From: Isoetes taiwanensis
Lineage: Eukaryota; Streptophyta; Lycopodiopsida; Isoetales; Isoetaceae
NCBI GenBank assembly: GCA_021234155.1
Contig: JAJEKV010000084.1
Location: 558,001-622,000, forward strand
Direction: 5' to 3'
DNA: 64,000 bases
Translations under genes and position numbers: made by a program
Notes under the pieces: model-generated
Database searches by the model: none
The model's input: only the letters and a program-made list of their open reading frames with translations
Told to the model about the DNA's origin: nothing
In this document: piece after piece, positions 42,877 to 54,545 of the stretch
Numbering within the stretch: position 1 is the first letter of the stretch
Layout of the letters: every line of letters starts with the position of its first letter

Positions 42877-43900
42877 TGCAAAGGTTGGCTCATCCAGGAG
42901 GGGCTTTAGCAACGAATAAGGTCTCTGCGTTGGTTAAATTTTTGAAAAGGAAGCTTGAGAGTGGCCCAGTATCTTTAGATCCAGATCTTGTTTTACGTGT
43001 TGTGCATAATGCTAAGGCTTCAATCAAGCCAGGTATCTCTTGTATTTTTAGAACGTTTTGATCTGCACCGTTTGTTCTTAATGCCTATGTCATTTCATGC
43101 TTTACAAGGCATGTTTTGTTGAATAATCTAGTTGGTACAGGGCCATATGGTCGTATTGTAGCATCTGACGTTGAAATTACTGCTGGAAAAAAGCCTACCG
43201 TTTTTGTAGTCCCTTGCATTTTCATTTTTGAAATATGGCGTTGCCTGATATGATGAGAATACATAGGTTTCTTGAGAGTTTAACAAACTTTGTGAGATGG
43301 GATTCTTGGATGATGCATTAGAAGCCGCAGAGATTATGCAACAGCAAGGAATTGTTATGACAAGAAACATCGCATACTCCCTTCTACGGAAGCTGAGAAG
43401 CGGAAATCTTTAGAATGCGGTAGAAGACTCCGGTCTCTTATTCTTCACAGGTTGGATAGAATTTCTGTTCTAGGCGATCATCTCATACGGATTTTTTCTT
43501 GCCATAAGAGTTTATATGAAGCTAATTGGGCATTTGATGCAATAGAGAAACAAACTTCATACACATGGCTGCAATCATTCTAACAAATGCTAAAATTTGG
43601 GGAAATGTTGTACGACTCTTGACTTGTACCACAGAATGCACATATTGGAAATAAGAACTGATGTATATACATACGTTGCTGTCTTCAATCTTGCATGATG
43701 AAAAAATTGATGTTTCATGGAAGGATTATACACGCTGAGGGCATTGTTAACAAACTCCAATTGGATGATGTGATGGGGAGCACCCTCATCCATATGTATG
43801 CTATGTCGCGAACTCTTAGGAGATGCATGCCAAGAGCCAAAGCATTCGGCATATCGGTGCCCTGGATATTTATTGAGATCCTTTAAGAAAGCAAATAATA
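42877..43900 (+). pseudogene. PPR-protein pseudogene, segmental copy 1
   Basis: Pentatricopeptide-repeat proteins bind organellar RNA, and the DYW class guides editing. Plus-strand pieces in several frames give ALVKFLKRKLESGPVSLDPD, then from about 43290 KLCEMGFLDDALEAAEIMQ, IVMTRNIAYSLLRKLRSGNL and a TAG. Later come DLYHRMHILEIRTDVYTYV, KLMFHGRIIHAEGIVNKLQL and DVMGSTLIHMYAM. The last blocks are the classic GxxIHAxxxxxxLxxDVxxGSxLIxMYxxC signature of plant PPR proteins. Multiple frameshifts and stops make it non-functional. Copy 2 is at 57430-58475. Confidence 0.75.
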
Positions 43901-43919
43901 TTTTAACCGAATTCATTCT

Positions 43920-44598
43920 TATTTTACTCGTGGTATATACCCGGGGATGGCCACATCATTCTTGCTATGGACTCATTGGATGGCCATTTGTCCATTTCAA
44001 TGTTTCTAACATAAAACATTGTCATATATCGAGATGAATAGTCACATTGCAACAAACTATTTCACCTAAAAATGCATTGTATTAAATGAAAATGCAATGT
44101 CCTTGATGTTTTATACAATCTCTTGAATTAATAATTAATATTCACGCCCTTAAAGTTTCTCTATTCTTTCTTTTGTTAGGGCCCGAAGGGCCCAAAATTT
44201 TTTTATATATAACAATCAATACATAATTACCATTAACATTATTAACACAAACCATTGCATTCAATGCATTTAAATTAAAATCCCCCTTAAACCCCCTTTG
44301 GTTTGGGTGCATATTCACACGGGGGTGACGTGGGGGCGGTGAGAGCCCTCATAATTGTATTTTTGCACGCATCTAAATCAACACCATATAGTATTAAAGC
44401 GAAATCTTATAGTATTTTTTTGCTAATCTTGTTATACAAGATAGCAAATTTTGTACTTGCATACCCCACAAACGAGGAACTTTACGTCACGGTGTAGATT
44501 AAGGAATAAAGGGGTGAATATGCCTATCCAACAAAGACACTACTAGCACATCATCTTTGGTTTACAATGTAACCTTTTAAAGGCTTTACTTTTCTCTA
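43920..44598. other. AT-rich spacer with GGGCCC hairpin
   Basis: No gene. GGGCCC-GAA-GGGCCC at about 44179-44193 is followed by an AT-rich run. The block is repeated at about 58480-59270. Confidence 0.5.
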
Positions 44599-46100
44599 TT
44601 ATCTACCGGCACCCAGCTTTGGATCGGCTTCATGGCCGTTGCGGGTCGCGTCGTTATCAATCGACTTTGAGTGGCGTTTTTGGCGGTTATGTTGCCTCTC
44701 GGGCGGTTCATAACGAAGCCCTTTTTTCTTTATGTACTTCGGTGCTTTGCCGTCATTTCCGTGTTTAAGGCGCGGATCCCTCATTGTTTACGGCCTTGTC
44801 ATCATGGTGTGTACCTGCCAATGACCCCACCTTATATCTCAGATTTGTTCACGATGCTTTCATATCTGGGGCATTCATTTAGCATATGATTTTCATCTTC
44901 CACTTCCCCTCGTCACAAATTACGCATAACCGATCCTCTCTCTCTATTCCCGCCACACTGTTTTTCAATTCTTAGGTCGTGGCTTCCCATTCGAATTTTG
45001 CTAGGATATCCTTCACGGCTTTTCCTAGTAGATTATCCCGATACATCTGGCGCCCTATCTGGCTGTCCCGGGTTGAATATTGTCATAAGCCATGTTGTCT
45101 TCGATTACGTGTGATTTTGCAACCAAGCTTATGCGTGGCTTTGTTTGTCCATTCATCATTCCATTCTCCTTCACTAATGAGGTCACTCTCGGACTCATCC
45201 CCATTTTCCTTGTCCACATTGCTACATCCCTAAACCATCCGTTGCTCGATTATGTGGGTTTTATTTGATTCAATCGATCGCGATGCTTCTTTGCTTATTC
45301 GGTTTTCCACACGCATTGTTCCTTATGAGATATCGATGGCCCTTTCCCATGCCCTTACTTCCATCGGTTTACGCCTTTTCTCTCATATATTATAGTTGTT
45401 TGTGGTGTATTAGTTCTCGGCTTAAATTCTTGTTTATGCCATTGCACGTAAAATTCCTTCTTGCTTTTCCCATTTCTTCTCTGTCGGGGCCGGTCCCCGG
45501 ACCTCGCCCCCATATAGGCGTGTAGTTGCAACTCTTTGCTTGTTGAAACGGATAGCATTTGATTTCCCGACTTATTATCCCGCTTACATTGCGTAAATTT
45601 TTCATATTGTAATAGCTTCCGATGGTCGTTTGGAATCTTGTATATGCCCCTTTAGCCCATTTCCACTGTCGTTGCGATCGCGTCATTATCCCGGATACAT
45701 GTATTACGTTGATTCTTCTAGTTATGTTCCCAAGTATCTAAATGGTTTATGTCTACTTTTGTGGCCGAAAAAGACTATTTTGGTTTTTGCGAGATTAACT
45801 GTCGATACTGTCTTTTTCGCGAAGTTTTTCCAACAGTTTGGATTCAGTAACTGCATGCATCCCCTTGTTCTTTGTGGCCATCATGCTCAGGTCATCTGCA
45901 TATAGCATGATGGGTACTTTGGTGTCTCCTAGAATAGGAGCGTCTGTGTCCCCTTGCTGTTCTGCTATAAAATCCTGTAATGCATCTATGTATATTCCAA
46001 ACAATGTGGGGGATAGTGGGCACCCCTGTTTGACCCCCGTGTCACAATCTATCGCTTTCCCTTCTTCTTCCATTTTCGCATATACACTGGGCTTCTTCTA
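44599..46100 (-). pseudogene. LINE ORF2 RT core and C-terminus, segmental copy 1 (heavily frameshifted)
   Basis: Minus-strand frames include MEEEGKAIDCDTGVKQGCPLS and TLFGIYIDALQDF, the RT motif VPIMLYADDLSMMATKNKG (catalytic YADD), a fragment KWAKGAYTRFQTTIGSYYNMK, and the region of the C-terminal Cys/His motif. Compared with the nearly intact copy at 59271-60650 it has dozens of small changes, mostly at CAG/CTG, that destroy the frame. The front half of the same RT lies at 49626-50231, across a 3.5-kb insertion. Confidence 0.85.
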
Positions 46101-48953
46101 GTGGATTTAAATTGAGAACATCTAAAGGAAAACAATGCTTCTGATGTGTAATTTTGGGTTTGTGTTTAATTGAGGACCTTGAATGTGGGGATGTTAATAA
46201 TGATATTGGCCTTTATTTGACCATATAGATTATGTCCAAACATTTTATTAGAGAAAATTCTCTTCGAGTACGATGGTAGATCTTCCATGTAAGTTTATGA
46301 CCTACATTTGAGGTTGAATATGGTTTAGCATATCAACATGCAACTTGATGAGAAGTAATTTGACTTTGAAACAATAAACTTGTTTAAAGCAGATGGCCAT
46401 AAGTGGAGGCTTGATATATCGCCTTACACTTGTTAATGTAGTTAAATCTAAAACATTTTTAAATGTAGCTATTTAGTATGTAAATATATTGGACATATTG
46501 TCTCATCTCAATCATAATAGAGAATTAGAAGCCTCTTTGTATACTATTTTATTGAACGCATGAATATGGAAAATAGAAATTTCTATTTGCATAGATCAAC
46601 AACATACTATCAACAACGGACTCTGCAATAGAACAATGCTTTGTACTAAATATCACATCTGCAACTAAACACCATTTTGCTGAGGCAACATACAGGTCGC
46701 AGAGGTGGTAATAAAGATGTTCGTTTGAGAAAAAAAAAAAAAGGAATACCTTCACAAGCAAGTTTCTCATGTAAATCTTGGCCTCAAGTTTTGTCAAAAA
46801 TCCCGACCCATTTTGAAGTAAAAGTTGTGACAGATCAAAAATACAATGAAAATGACTTCCTTACAGTAGCTAGCAGAGGATTTAACAGCTTCCAAAATTA
46901 ATGTGGAGGGGAATACCCTATGGTAGCCAACAACCATTGATGCACGTAAGATCTATAGATACTCTCGGAGTTATTCTTCCCTATCACATTGTGTAACTGT
47001 ATAGGCCACACTATATAGACCTATCCCTTGACTTCATCACATGTGCTTCATACTCTACTCCGCCTAACATGGCAGTACTTATCTAGATTCACATTTTAGT
47101 GCTTTGCTTCAAGGTCTTTCAAAGTCATGTATCAGATACATTGACCGACGTGATTCCAAAAGATGTATGTCTTAGAACCATATGGTTTTTGTGATTCCAT
47201 TCACCTGCGAAAAGCTAGAAATATGAATATCAAATGGCTAGGTTAGCTTGCATCATAAGTATCCTGAAAGTAAAAAAAACTTGATAAACAAAAAAAATCT
47301 GGAGATGCTGCATCAATTTGTATTAATTTCTAGTTGCTAGCTTGGTCCTGTTTTATTTGAAGGATGGTTTAAAAATAGCACAAGCTTGGGTATAATTTAA
47401 AGAAAAGGCAAGGATAATGTATGACATGCCTTATATAAATAGTCAGCATCAAAGACAAGCTATGATTTTGCTAAATTTTGCATACCTGCTGCACAAAGAT
47501 TTAGAAATGCATAAAAAGGATCCATAAGAAGTTGTATAAAGCGAACCACCTAGAAGAACTTCAAAATAAATGCTCCATTAATCCAGGAAAATAAATAGTA
47601 GACGATGAGAATTGTGCAACCAAATATACAGCCTGCAAAAAAGAGAGTGAGAGAAAGTAGGATAAGTATCCGAGGGACTGACTGCATGTCAGTTTCGATG
47701 GAACCTCCAAAATAGAAGAAAAACCAAGACGAAAAAATTACCTCTCTTTTGCAGATAATCAACTTTCCCTGTGCAATTTTCCCTGTGCAGAATGTTAAGA
47801 TAACCGCATCAAAAATGCCCTTTGTATGCTTTCAAAGTCAAAAGAAAAGAACCAAAAGCTAAGCATCTGCCATACTACATATTATCTTTCAAGCTCCATT
47901 CTGGCTATGTGAACCAGGTATACAAATTTGCTGAAGACTGCAAAGACAAGCAAATTACTATCATATGTTTAAAAAGTAGGGGCATATGGGTTATCTGTTT
48001 CATTGCTTTTAATCTCCTTATCTGCTTCCAGCCATGCGATGTTGAAGAGTAAATGCTGGATGTTTTTCCACTTTGTAGATTTTAGGGATAACTAAAGAAG
48101 AATCGAATGAGTTATAAATTTGAGTCAAATATGACATGGAAAGATCCTTAAGAACCTCAAAAAACAAGTAATGTTCGTTGCTACAACAATCATATCAGCA
48201 CAGAGAAATCGCAATCTTGAATTATTGGAGGAGTCTTACCTTGTAGAAAACTGTGTTTATGCCACTTCTGGTGGAGGCAAAATAGCCGAAGATGTGCTGC
48301 AAGTAGTAATGCAATTGGATAATGTAATAATCATGCAAAACAGAGTTCCAATTGGGAGCGATGAGACAATTGATTGGATAAAAAAGATCATGCCATGAAT
48401 CTACATTGGGACACCATTTGTTCACTCCAATAGACAGTCTCAAAGAACCATGCAAAACATGCAAAATAAAGCAAACTTTTAAACACAGAAGAACAGGCAT
48501 ATGAGGCAAGAGGTGCTGGCATTTTGCATCTGAGATTCTTACCTCAATTTGATATGTGCTGCATTTAAATACTGCACGTTGAATGGGCAGATGATCCGTG
48601 GCTAACCAGATTGCATGATGTAAAGCAAGGTACATAACTAATATGCATCATTCAGTTCATCTTGAAAGGTCCTGGTCCTGTGCTTGCCTGCCGAACATAG
48701 CCAGATGATCAGCCAAGGCATAATTGTGGCAAAACCAGTCCCGTTGCTCGCCCTGTGGCAAAGTTGAATTCGGCATCCCAAATCATAGCTAAGGATACAA
48801 AAACTCAAGAAAGCATAGAGGAAATCCATACCTCAAATAAAGAACAAACAGGTAGGCAGTCGACAACCTGAAAGTCCAAAACCAGTTATCCTTGAGAGGA
48901 AGAAGCCAATAGCCTTATGACTTGACACGCCCACCGATCTGCTAAGAATAAAC

Positions 48954-49392
48954 CTGAGGCAAATCAAATAGAAGTTGTGATGGATGAACCCTTCAACAGT
49001 CTCAAGATCATCCAAATCCTCAGTGGCAAGCTCTTCATCAACGCACTTAAAGCTTTCACGAATCTAGTAGTCACGAAATATAGGGCTTATCTGTATTAAA
49101 TTCCATGAATCTAGTAATTACGAAATACAGGGCTTATCTGAATTATCAGTGGCCATATGCATTTTGGGCACAAAGGGGGGTGCATTTGGGTTCACAGACG
49201 AAGTAATAGGTGTCTTTACAACCACTTTTCAAGAACCCTAACCTTTCTCAAGAACTGCTCCCATGAAATAGGCAAACTTTTGGCTGGCATGGAGATGTTG
49301 CTCAGATGTTCCTCGGCAACGGAAGCATCTCCGGTATCGTTCTCAAATCGATTAGCAGGCATAAGCGCAAAAATGTGCCCTTTCAAAGACAT
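48954..49392 (-). CDS. 5' exons of an unidentified host-type gene, copy 1
   Basis: Exon 1 (49392-49243, exactly 50 codons) starts MSLKGHIFALMPANRFENDT and ends WEQFLRK with donor AAAG|GTTAGG. A 179-bp intron ends CTACTAG, and exon 2 (49063-48954) reads IRESFKCVDEELATEDLDDLE, then GFIHHNFYLICL, with donor CAG|GTTTAT. Phase is kept across the junction. I do not recognise the family. More open stretches follow on the minus strand (FCHNYALADHLAMFGRQAQDQ near 48740; a further exon-like piece ending AAG|GTAAGA near 48240), but I could not join them. The segment lies inside the insertion that splits the LINE, which suggests a captured gene fragment. Confidence 0.45.
49064..49160. repeat. Direct repeat of about 47 bp in the intron
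   Basis: GAATCTAGTAGTCACGAAAT and GAATCTAGTAATTACGAAAT, each followed by A(T/C)AGGGCTTATCTG, lie in tandem at about 49060-49105 and 49107-49150. The arrangement repeats at 63598-63690. Confidence 0.7.
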
Positions 49393-49625
49393 AATTGGGC
49401 GGAAACAATAATCAACGTGGCAATACCTAACTTTAAAACTAATCTAGACCATTAGTTCACATCAAACAAAATCAACCGTCCAAAATAAACATAATAATTG
49501 TGGAAACAATAATCAACGTGGCAATACCTAACTTTAAAACTAATCTAGACCATTAATTCACATCAAACAAAATCAACCGTCCAAAATGAAAGTTGATGAC
49601 AAACACTCAAAATCCCTTTAGTATA

Positions 49626-50231
49626 AAGAAAGATAGTACAATCTTGCAATTGCCCCTACAATATCCTTTGGTGCCTTTGTATTAGTTTTTCCTCCCCTGG
49701 CTGTGTCAAAAGCTTTCCTAAAGTCCACAAAGCGAAGATATTATTTTCTTCCCCGGTTTTATTACGTTCTACCAAGATCCCACGAGTGTCACTAGGTGGT
49801 CTGTTGTTGAGTGTTCCGGCCTGAACCCTGCCTGTCCCTGTGCTCTCCGGTTCCCATCCTCTGCCCAATGCTTCAGCTTATTGTCTAAAACTTTTCCAAA
49901 CCATTTTGCGAAAATGGAACTCACCATTATAGTTCTGTAATTTCCAGGTTCCTGTCTGCTCCCTCCCTTGTGTAGGGGTATCACCCTGTTATATGCCCAT
50001 CTAGCTGGTAGCCCTGTGTGTATGATACCGTTGGAAAAAATCTGTCACCTGTTTCACGATTATTGAATCTACACATTTTAATAGTTCCACTGTTAACCCG
50101 TATAGGTTATATGTTTTCCACGTGGACCAGTTTTTCCATTGTTTCCTACATGCTCCATTTGCTGTAGCTATTTGGTTACGTCCCATTTGCTCTGTTGACA
50201 GTTTTATTATGCCTTGTGCACGTTGTTTCAT
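49626..50231 (-). pseudogene. LINE reverse transcriptase N-terminal half
   Basis: Minus-strand pieces give a leader region (NIIKLSTEQMG, WKTYNLYGLTVELLK), VIPLHKGGSRQEPGNYRTI, SIFAKWFGKVLDNKL and QGQAGFRPEHSTTDHL (RT motifs 1-2). After a frameshift comes RFVDFRKAFDTARGGK (motif A with the first catalytic Asp) and IVGAIARLYY. The continuation with YADD is at 46.1 kb beyond the insertion. Confidence 0.85.
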
Positions 50232-50962
50232 CAGTCTCCCTTTGTTGCCCCATTGGCTTTGTCGATTTTTGGTGTTGCAGACACCTTAGACCATATTATC
50301 CCATTTGTTGCTTGTTCCTTTTTCCCAATTTGCTCTACTTCGCCATGTTGCGCCATAGGTCTTTGTTCTCCGTGACTTATTTATTCCATGGATCCCATTC
50401 CACATGCATACCTCTTATCCTATTAGTTTGGTGTTAATGGTCTCGCATTCAATTATTCCAATTTTAGTTCACGTTCTCGCGTTGGTTCAATTTTATTCCA
50501 CTGGGCCCTTTCTTGACTCATTTTCTCCTTCAGTTTCCAGTCACAGTTGTTATTTCTTTCTCTTGCTCTTTTTCTCTAAAGTATTTGAGTCTATGTATTT
50601 CCTTCATATTTTCTCTCGTCTACTGCCCGTAGTTATATTTGTTCTTCAGCTCGCCTTGTTCTATTTGGACTCCATTAATCATAGTTTACTCACTCCTTCT
50701 GCCTTTGCGTCTTTGGACCATTTACCTTTGCCTCATTTCATGTCCTCTCATTATTTCTCTTGTTTTGCCTTTAGCATCGTTTTTATGATGTCATTGCTTT
50801 CTGTCTTGGAATTTCTCGTCGCACGTCTCCTTCTTGTTCTTTCTCAGTTGTCCATTTTCTCCCCGCCAGTCCTGGCTTTGACTGTAGATGTCATTGTTCG
50901 ATCTCTTCCCTTGTCCGATATCCTCTTTGACCCCGTTATCTCCTTTGTGTAGTGCCTTTTTT
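50232..50962. other. Pyrimidine-rich stretch, probable upstream part of the LINE
   Basis: The plus strand is T/C-rich and the minus strand A/G-rich. No endonuclease or RT motif was found. The plus frame at 50404-50952 is a translation of T-rich DNA. The second segmental copy begins at 50963. Confidence 0.45.
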
Positions 50963-51185
50963 GCTCAGAATATGGGGTATAAACTGGAGCAGAGACAAGA
51001 GTCGAATCAGAACATGACGTAGAAACAGGAACAACAAGAACGGAATCAGGAGCCCACGATACTGCATGGATTGAAGTCGATATTGGTACAAAGGCCTGAA
51101 CTACAGATGAACTGGAACTAGAGTTAGAACCAGCAAATTGAAATGATCTAGTATGCTAATCAATCTGTGGGTTATAAAGCTCGAG

Positions 51186-51608
51186 TCAAAGCAGACACAA
51201 GACTACTGGCGCATGTGGGCTAGCGATAAGATTGAAGGAAATGCTACAAGAAACTCTTTCGAACAAAACATTACATTCTGTAACTGTACTCGAGGAGATC
51301 TCCCCTCCATCAATTAATTCAACAGAACTAGGATGCTGAACCTTGCTTCTACGGATGGCGTGCTTACTGGCGAATGCACTATCCATAAAGCATGCACCAC
51401 AATCAAGTTGCGCCAATGCTTCCAACCTTCCAACCTCTGATTTCAATGATATAGAGATGAAAAATGCCTTGCTGACCTTGTCCGATGGAATAAACATGTC
51501 AAGAAGTGTGGAAGAAGTATGAGAGAAGGCGGCTAGCCGACGAGAGACTTCTACTACTTGGACCGGCCCCTGAAGTTTTTCGACTGATTTGAACGCTTCA
51601 CAGGGCAT
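51186..51608 (-). pseudogene. Ty3-type aspartic protease region, segmental copy 2
   Basis: Nearly identical to 34697-35119, with the same DCGA active site. The linked pol is absent on the left because the duplicated block starts in the linker. Confidence 0.7.
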
Positions 51609-51743
51609 CTACAAGCAATATGACCAGCTCCTCTACAGTAGAGGCAAAGATTAGCCTCTTTCTCATCTTTGCTTCTCGTTGCCCGCAGATAAGAGTCGAA
51701 GTGCCGTCGATGCATAAACTTCGAGTCCGGACCTGGCTGGATT

Positions 51744-52190
51744 CTACCGGGAAGGCATAGCTCTGAGGCGCTTGTGTGATTGGGAAAACGACTCGTCTCT
51801 ATTGCCTATGTTCAAGAGCCAATTATCACATCGAACTGCAAACTGAGGGTCCTCCATAGACAACAACATATCTTTGACATTCTCATGTAAACCCCTTCGA
51901 AAACAATCTCGAAGTGCAACATCATCCCAGGCTGTATCTACCACAATTTGACGAAATTCTGATGCGTGTACTGAAGCTGGACGAGAGTTTTGCCTTAGAT
52001 TGCAAAGTTTTGTGACTGTTGTGCGCTGACGATCGGTGTCTCCAAAGCATGCCTCGAGTTCTGCAGTAAAAGCAGCAAAATCTTGCAACTCTGGGGCTCC
52101 TTTCTCCTGTAAAGGAGCAAACCAACTTAGAGCTGGCCCTATGACGAGAGAACTAATCAACCCAACTTGTTCCTTGCCCGGGGGATTCAC
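51744..52190 (-). pseudogene. Ty3-type gag core, segmental copy 2
   Basis: Same blocks as 35313-35705. The C-terminal end here reads on as NWLLNIGNRDESFSQSHKRLR owing to indels, where copy 1 reads NWLFEHRQ. The difference falls in a CAG/CTG-rich patch. Confidence 0.8.
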
Positions 52191-52937
52191 CTTTGATCAG
52201 CGTATAACCCACGAGAGTTCAACGGAGGGGTGTTTTTTGGACCATTTGCGTACGTGTGCTTAGGGGTTAGGGGTGTTTTTAGGCACTAATTTGGAGCAAT
52301 ATCTATACACAAAGGGGTTAAATTGCCTTTTAAAATTGCGTATATAAGGGGGGTTTTTTGCTACCCTCCGAACGCAGATGCCATACCCCCCTTATGTATA
52401 AGTGCATCCCCCGGGGTTCCTCGACCATGGAATATCAATAAGGGTGGAGCTAGATCACAAGCCTGATCTGATTCAAAAAACCTACAAAGCTTGGACCGAC
52501 TGCTGTCAGACTTTTCTAGCAGCCTAATCTTAGGCCCTGATAGCCTCAATCTAGAGGTAGAAGCAGATTCATGTGAAGTAACACGTTCCTTAAGCTCTTT
52601 ATAAAACATCAAATATGAGCAAAAAAATGCTTAGGATCAGAGCAAGCAAGAACCAGTAAGGGATTCTGCTTCAAACTGTCATGAACCTATGCGAAAATAA
52701 GAAAAATACTTCAAAAATATGCAAGAAATACGGAGGAAATATGCCAAGATCGACAAAGAATCTAATACATGAACAAGAATCAGAAGTACAATGGCCCAAA
52801 GGCAAGCAGGAACATGAGACAAATGCCAAGAAGGCTCAAGACTGGCATTGAACCGGAATGGTTCGACAAGACGGAGGTGCCTCCTTATATATTTAGGCCA
52901 ATGGTTAGGATCGCGCCAAGTGTCATGCATGCATGTA

Positions 52938-52966
52938 GGTTCTAGACTATTCTAGAACCTCTTGGA
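52938..52966 (-). promoter_or_regulatory. Six-unit heat-shock element, segmental copy 2
   Basis: Identical to 36458-36486, with the TATA box at about 52884-52894 in the same spacing. The element promoter (52190-53009) is otherwise the same as copy 1. Confidence 0.65.
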
Positions 52967-53009
52967 AACAACTCCGATATGAGAAAGACGTGAGGGAATG
53001 TCTTCAACA

Positions 53010-53140
53010 AATATTGGTAGCGCACTTGACAAATGTGTGTGACTTGCAACTAGAAGGTTATGAGTTTAAACCTGTCTTGTGCAACTACCCTTTTACATCT
53101 GTGTGCCATCTTTTGTATATACGAGTATAATGTTCGTATG
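53010..53140 (+). mobile_element. tRNA-like SINE fragment, copy 2
   Basis: Copy of 36530-36660 with the same A-box-like and TTTAAA-type B-box-like motifs. Confidence 0.4.
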
Positions 53141-53929
53141 ATACAAATATCCATATGGTCGTCACAGAGAAGGCATTTTTATTGAACTTGGTCACGAAAA
53201 GGCAATGCCAGTATTTCATGAGCACATACCTATCTATATGATATTTCACGCTGAAACAAATGTACTAAGAAGATATACAGTGTGATGTAATGCGTTGTTC
53301 AGGTCTCTTATTGGAGGCGTATGTGCACATTAGAAAAGACATTGGTCCAGCTTCAGTCATGAGCGCATAGATATCTATGTTCAATGCCTCTAAAACAAAA
53401 TGTCAGGCATTAGTTAAGGGCATACTTACTATATTTTGATGGTATGGATATCATATTCTTCAGACTATATCTATACTTGATATTACAATGTACAGTTAAT
53501 ATTCTGTCTCCGCACACTTAAGCAGCAAGTCTTTGATGGACTATTATTAGTTGCAATATTACAGTCAATATTTTATGTCCACGGATTAATCAGCAATTAA
53601 TTACGTCAAAATAGGTCGCTACTCTCTCGCATCTAATTTAGAGCATCAAGAATGGATATAAATCGTCAATTCTCGGCTAAAGGATTACACTTTGCACATG
53701 GGACTATGAAATCCTAGAGATGCTTGCATTTAGCAACTACACATTACAAAGGAATGATCAGATTCCATTCCAATTAGGGAGGAGAACTCGAAAAGAGAAA
53801 AATAACTAGTGAAGACGTTGAGAATGCGCTATAGGGTCATTCTCGCCCTTAGACATGTCTTTGATAAACCCGACGAGAGAATTATTTGTCGAATGTAAAA
53901 TTTAGGTATCTCGAATCATGTGGTGTACC

Positions 53930-54545
53930 TGAATCCATAGTGCATATGGCGATGTCCTACCCAGCTCGCTTTGTGATGCCCTAGTGACGGATGGCGCTTT
54001 GCTGAAGGCCTTCCCGCCCCGCTGCGGCGCTGGCGCTTCCGTGGTTGCCCGGGCGCAAGGATTGATGGCGGGAGGCGCAGGGATGGATGGCGGATGAGCC
54101 GGTGAGCTGCGGCCTGAGCGTATGTGCCCCGAGCATGCCCGATCGGTGGAGTGTTTGGTGAGGAGGCACCTTCACCGGGCGATTTCCACAGCGGTTTCTC
54201 GGCCTTGCGCCTTCCCCGAAAGGCGTCCCGGGCGATTGGCATTGGGGGCGTCTGTTTTCCAGCACACATCGGTGAAGAGGTTACGGTTCGGAGGAGTTTG
54301 GTGAAGTCTTGTCTGTTGGAGGTATGCTTATTGCTTTTTGCAATAGCATGGATTTTTGGATGTGTAGTCATCCTGGCAACAGTTTTTTCCTAGGTGGTTT
54401 TAATCCGGGCCATGGTGATTATGTTTTGTTCTGGGGCTTGGCCCTTGTTGCAGTTAGGGACTTGGTCCCGTCTTGTACTTGTGGTCCCATAACCCGATTG
54501 GGTTCCGTGGACATTAAAAGTTTCTTCCTTCCTTCCTTCCTTCTA
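53930..54545 (+). mobile_element. GC-rich retroposon with hairpin tail, copy 2
   Basis: Counterpart of 37431-38078. The loops of the first two hairpins read TTG where copy 1 has TTCG. The GC-rich body differs strongly from copy 1 at CTG/CAG-rich sites. AACCC-GATT-GGGTT, CGTGGACATTAAAAG and (TTCC)n are unchanged. Confidence 0.65.

Larger units (their letters stand above)
34474..49460. repeat. Segmental duplication, copy 1
   Basis: The sequence from 34474 onward recurs in the same orientation from 50963 to the end of the window. Offset is about 16.49 kb at the start and about 14.54 kb after a 1.9-kb deletion in copy 2 (relative to 39661-41564). The right end of the match lies beyond the window. 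Confidence 0.9.
46101..49625. mobile_element. 3.5-kb insertion splitting the LINE reverse transcriptase
   Basis: The LINE RT reads FRKAFDTARGGKTN ... IVGAIARLYY on the 49.6-kb side and KKPSVYAKMEEEGKAID on the 46.1-kb side, in the same orientation. The sequence between them is therefore an insertion. Its ends are near CTTCTTCTAG|TGGATTTAAA (46100) and near 49620. No clear terminal repeats or transposase were found. It contains intron-bearing gene fragments (see 48954-49392) and otherwise AT-rich sequence. The same insertion is in the second copy from 60650 onward. Confidence 0.6.

Noticed and set aside
46101-49625. Helitron with TC...CTAG ends
   Set aside because: A TC near one end and CTAG near the other can be found, but the A/T insertion rule and the 3' hairpin are not met convincingly.
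50404-50952. 182-codon hydrophobic plus-strand ORF
   Set aside because: Produced by T/C-rich DNA; it has no motif and lies antisense to the probable LINE upstream part.
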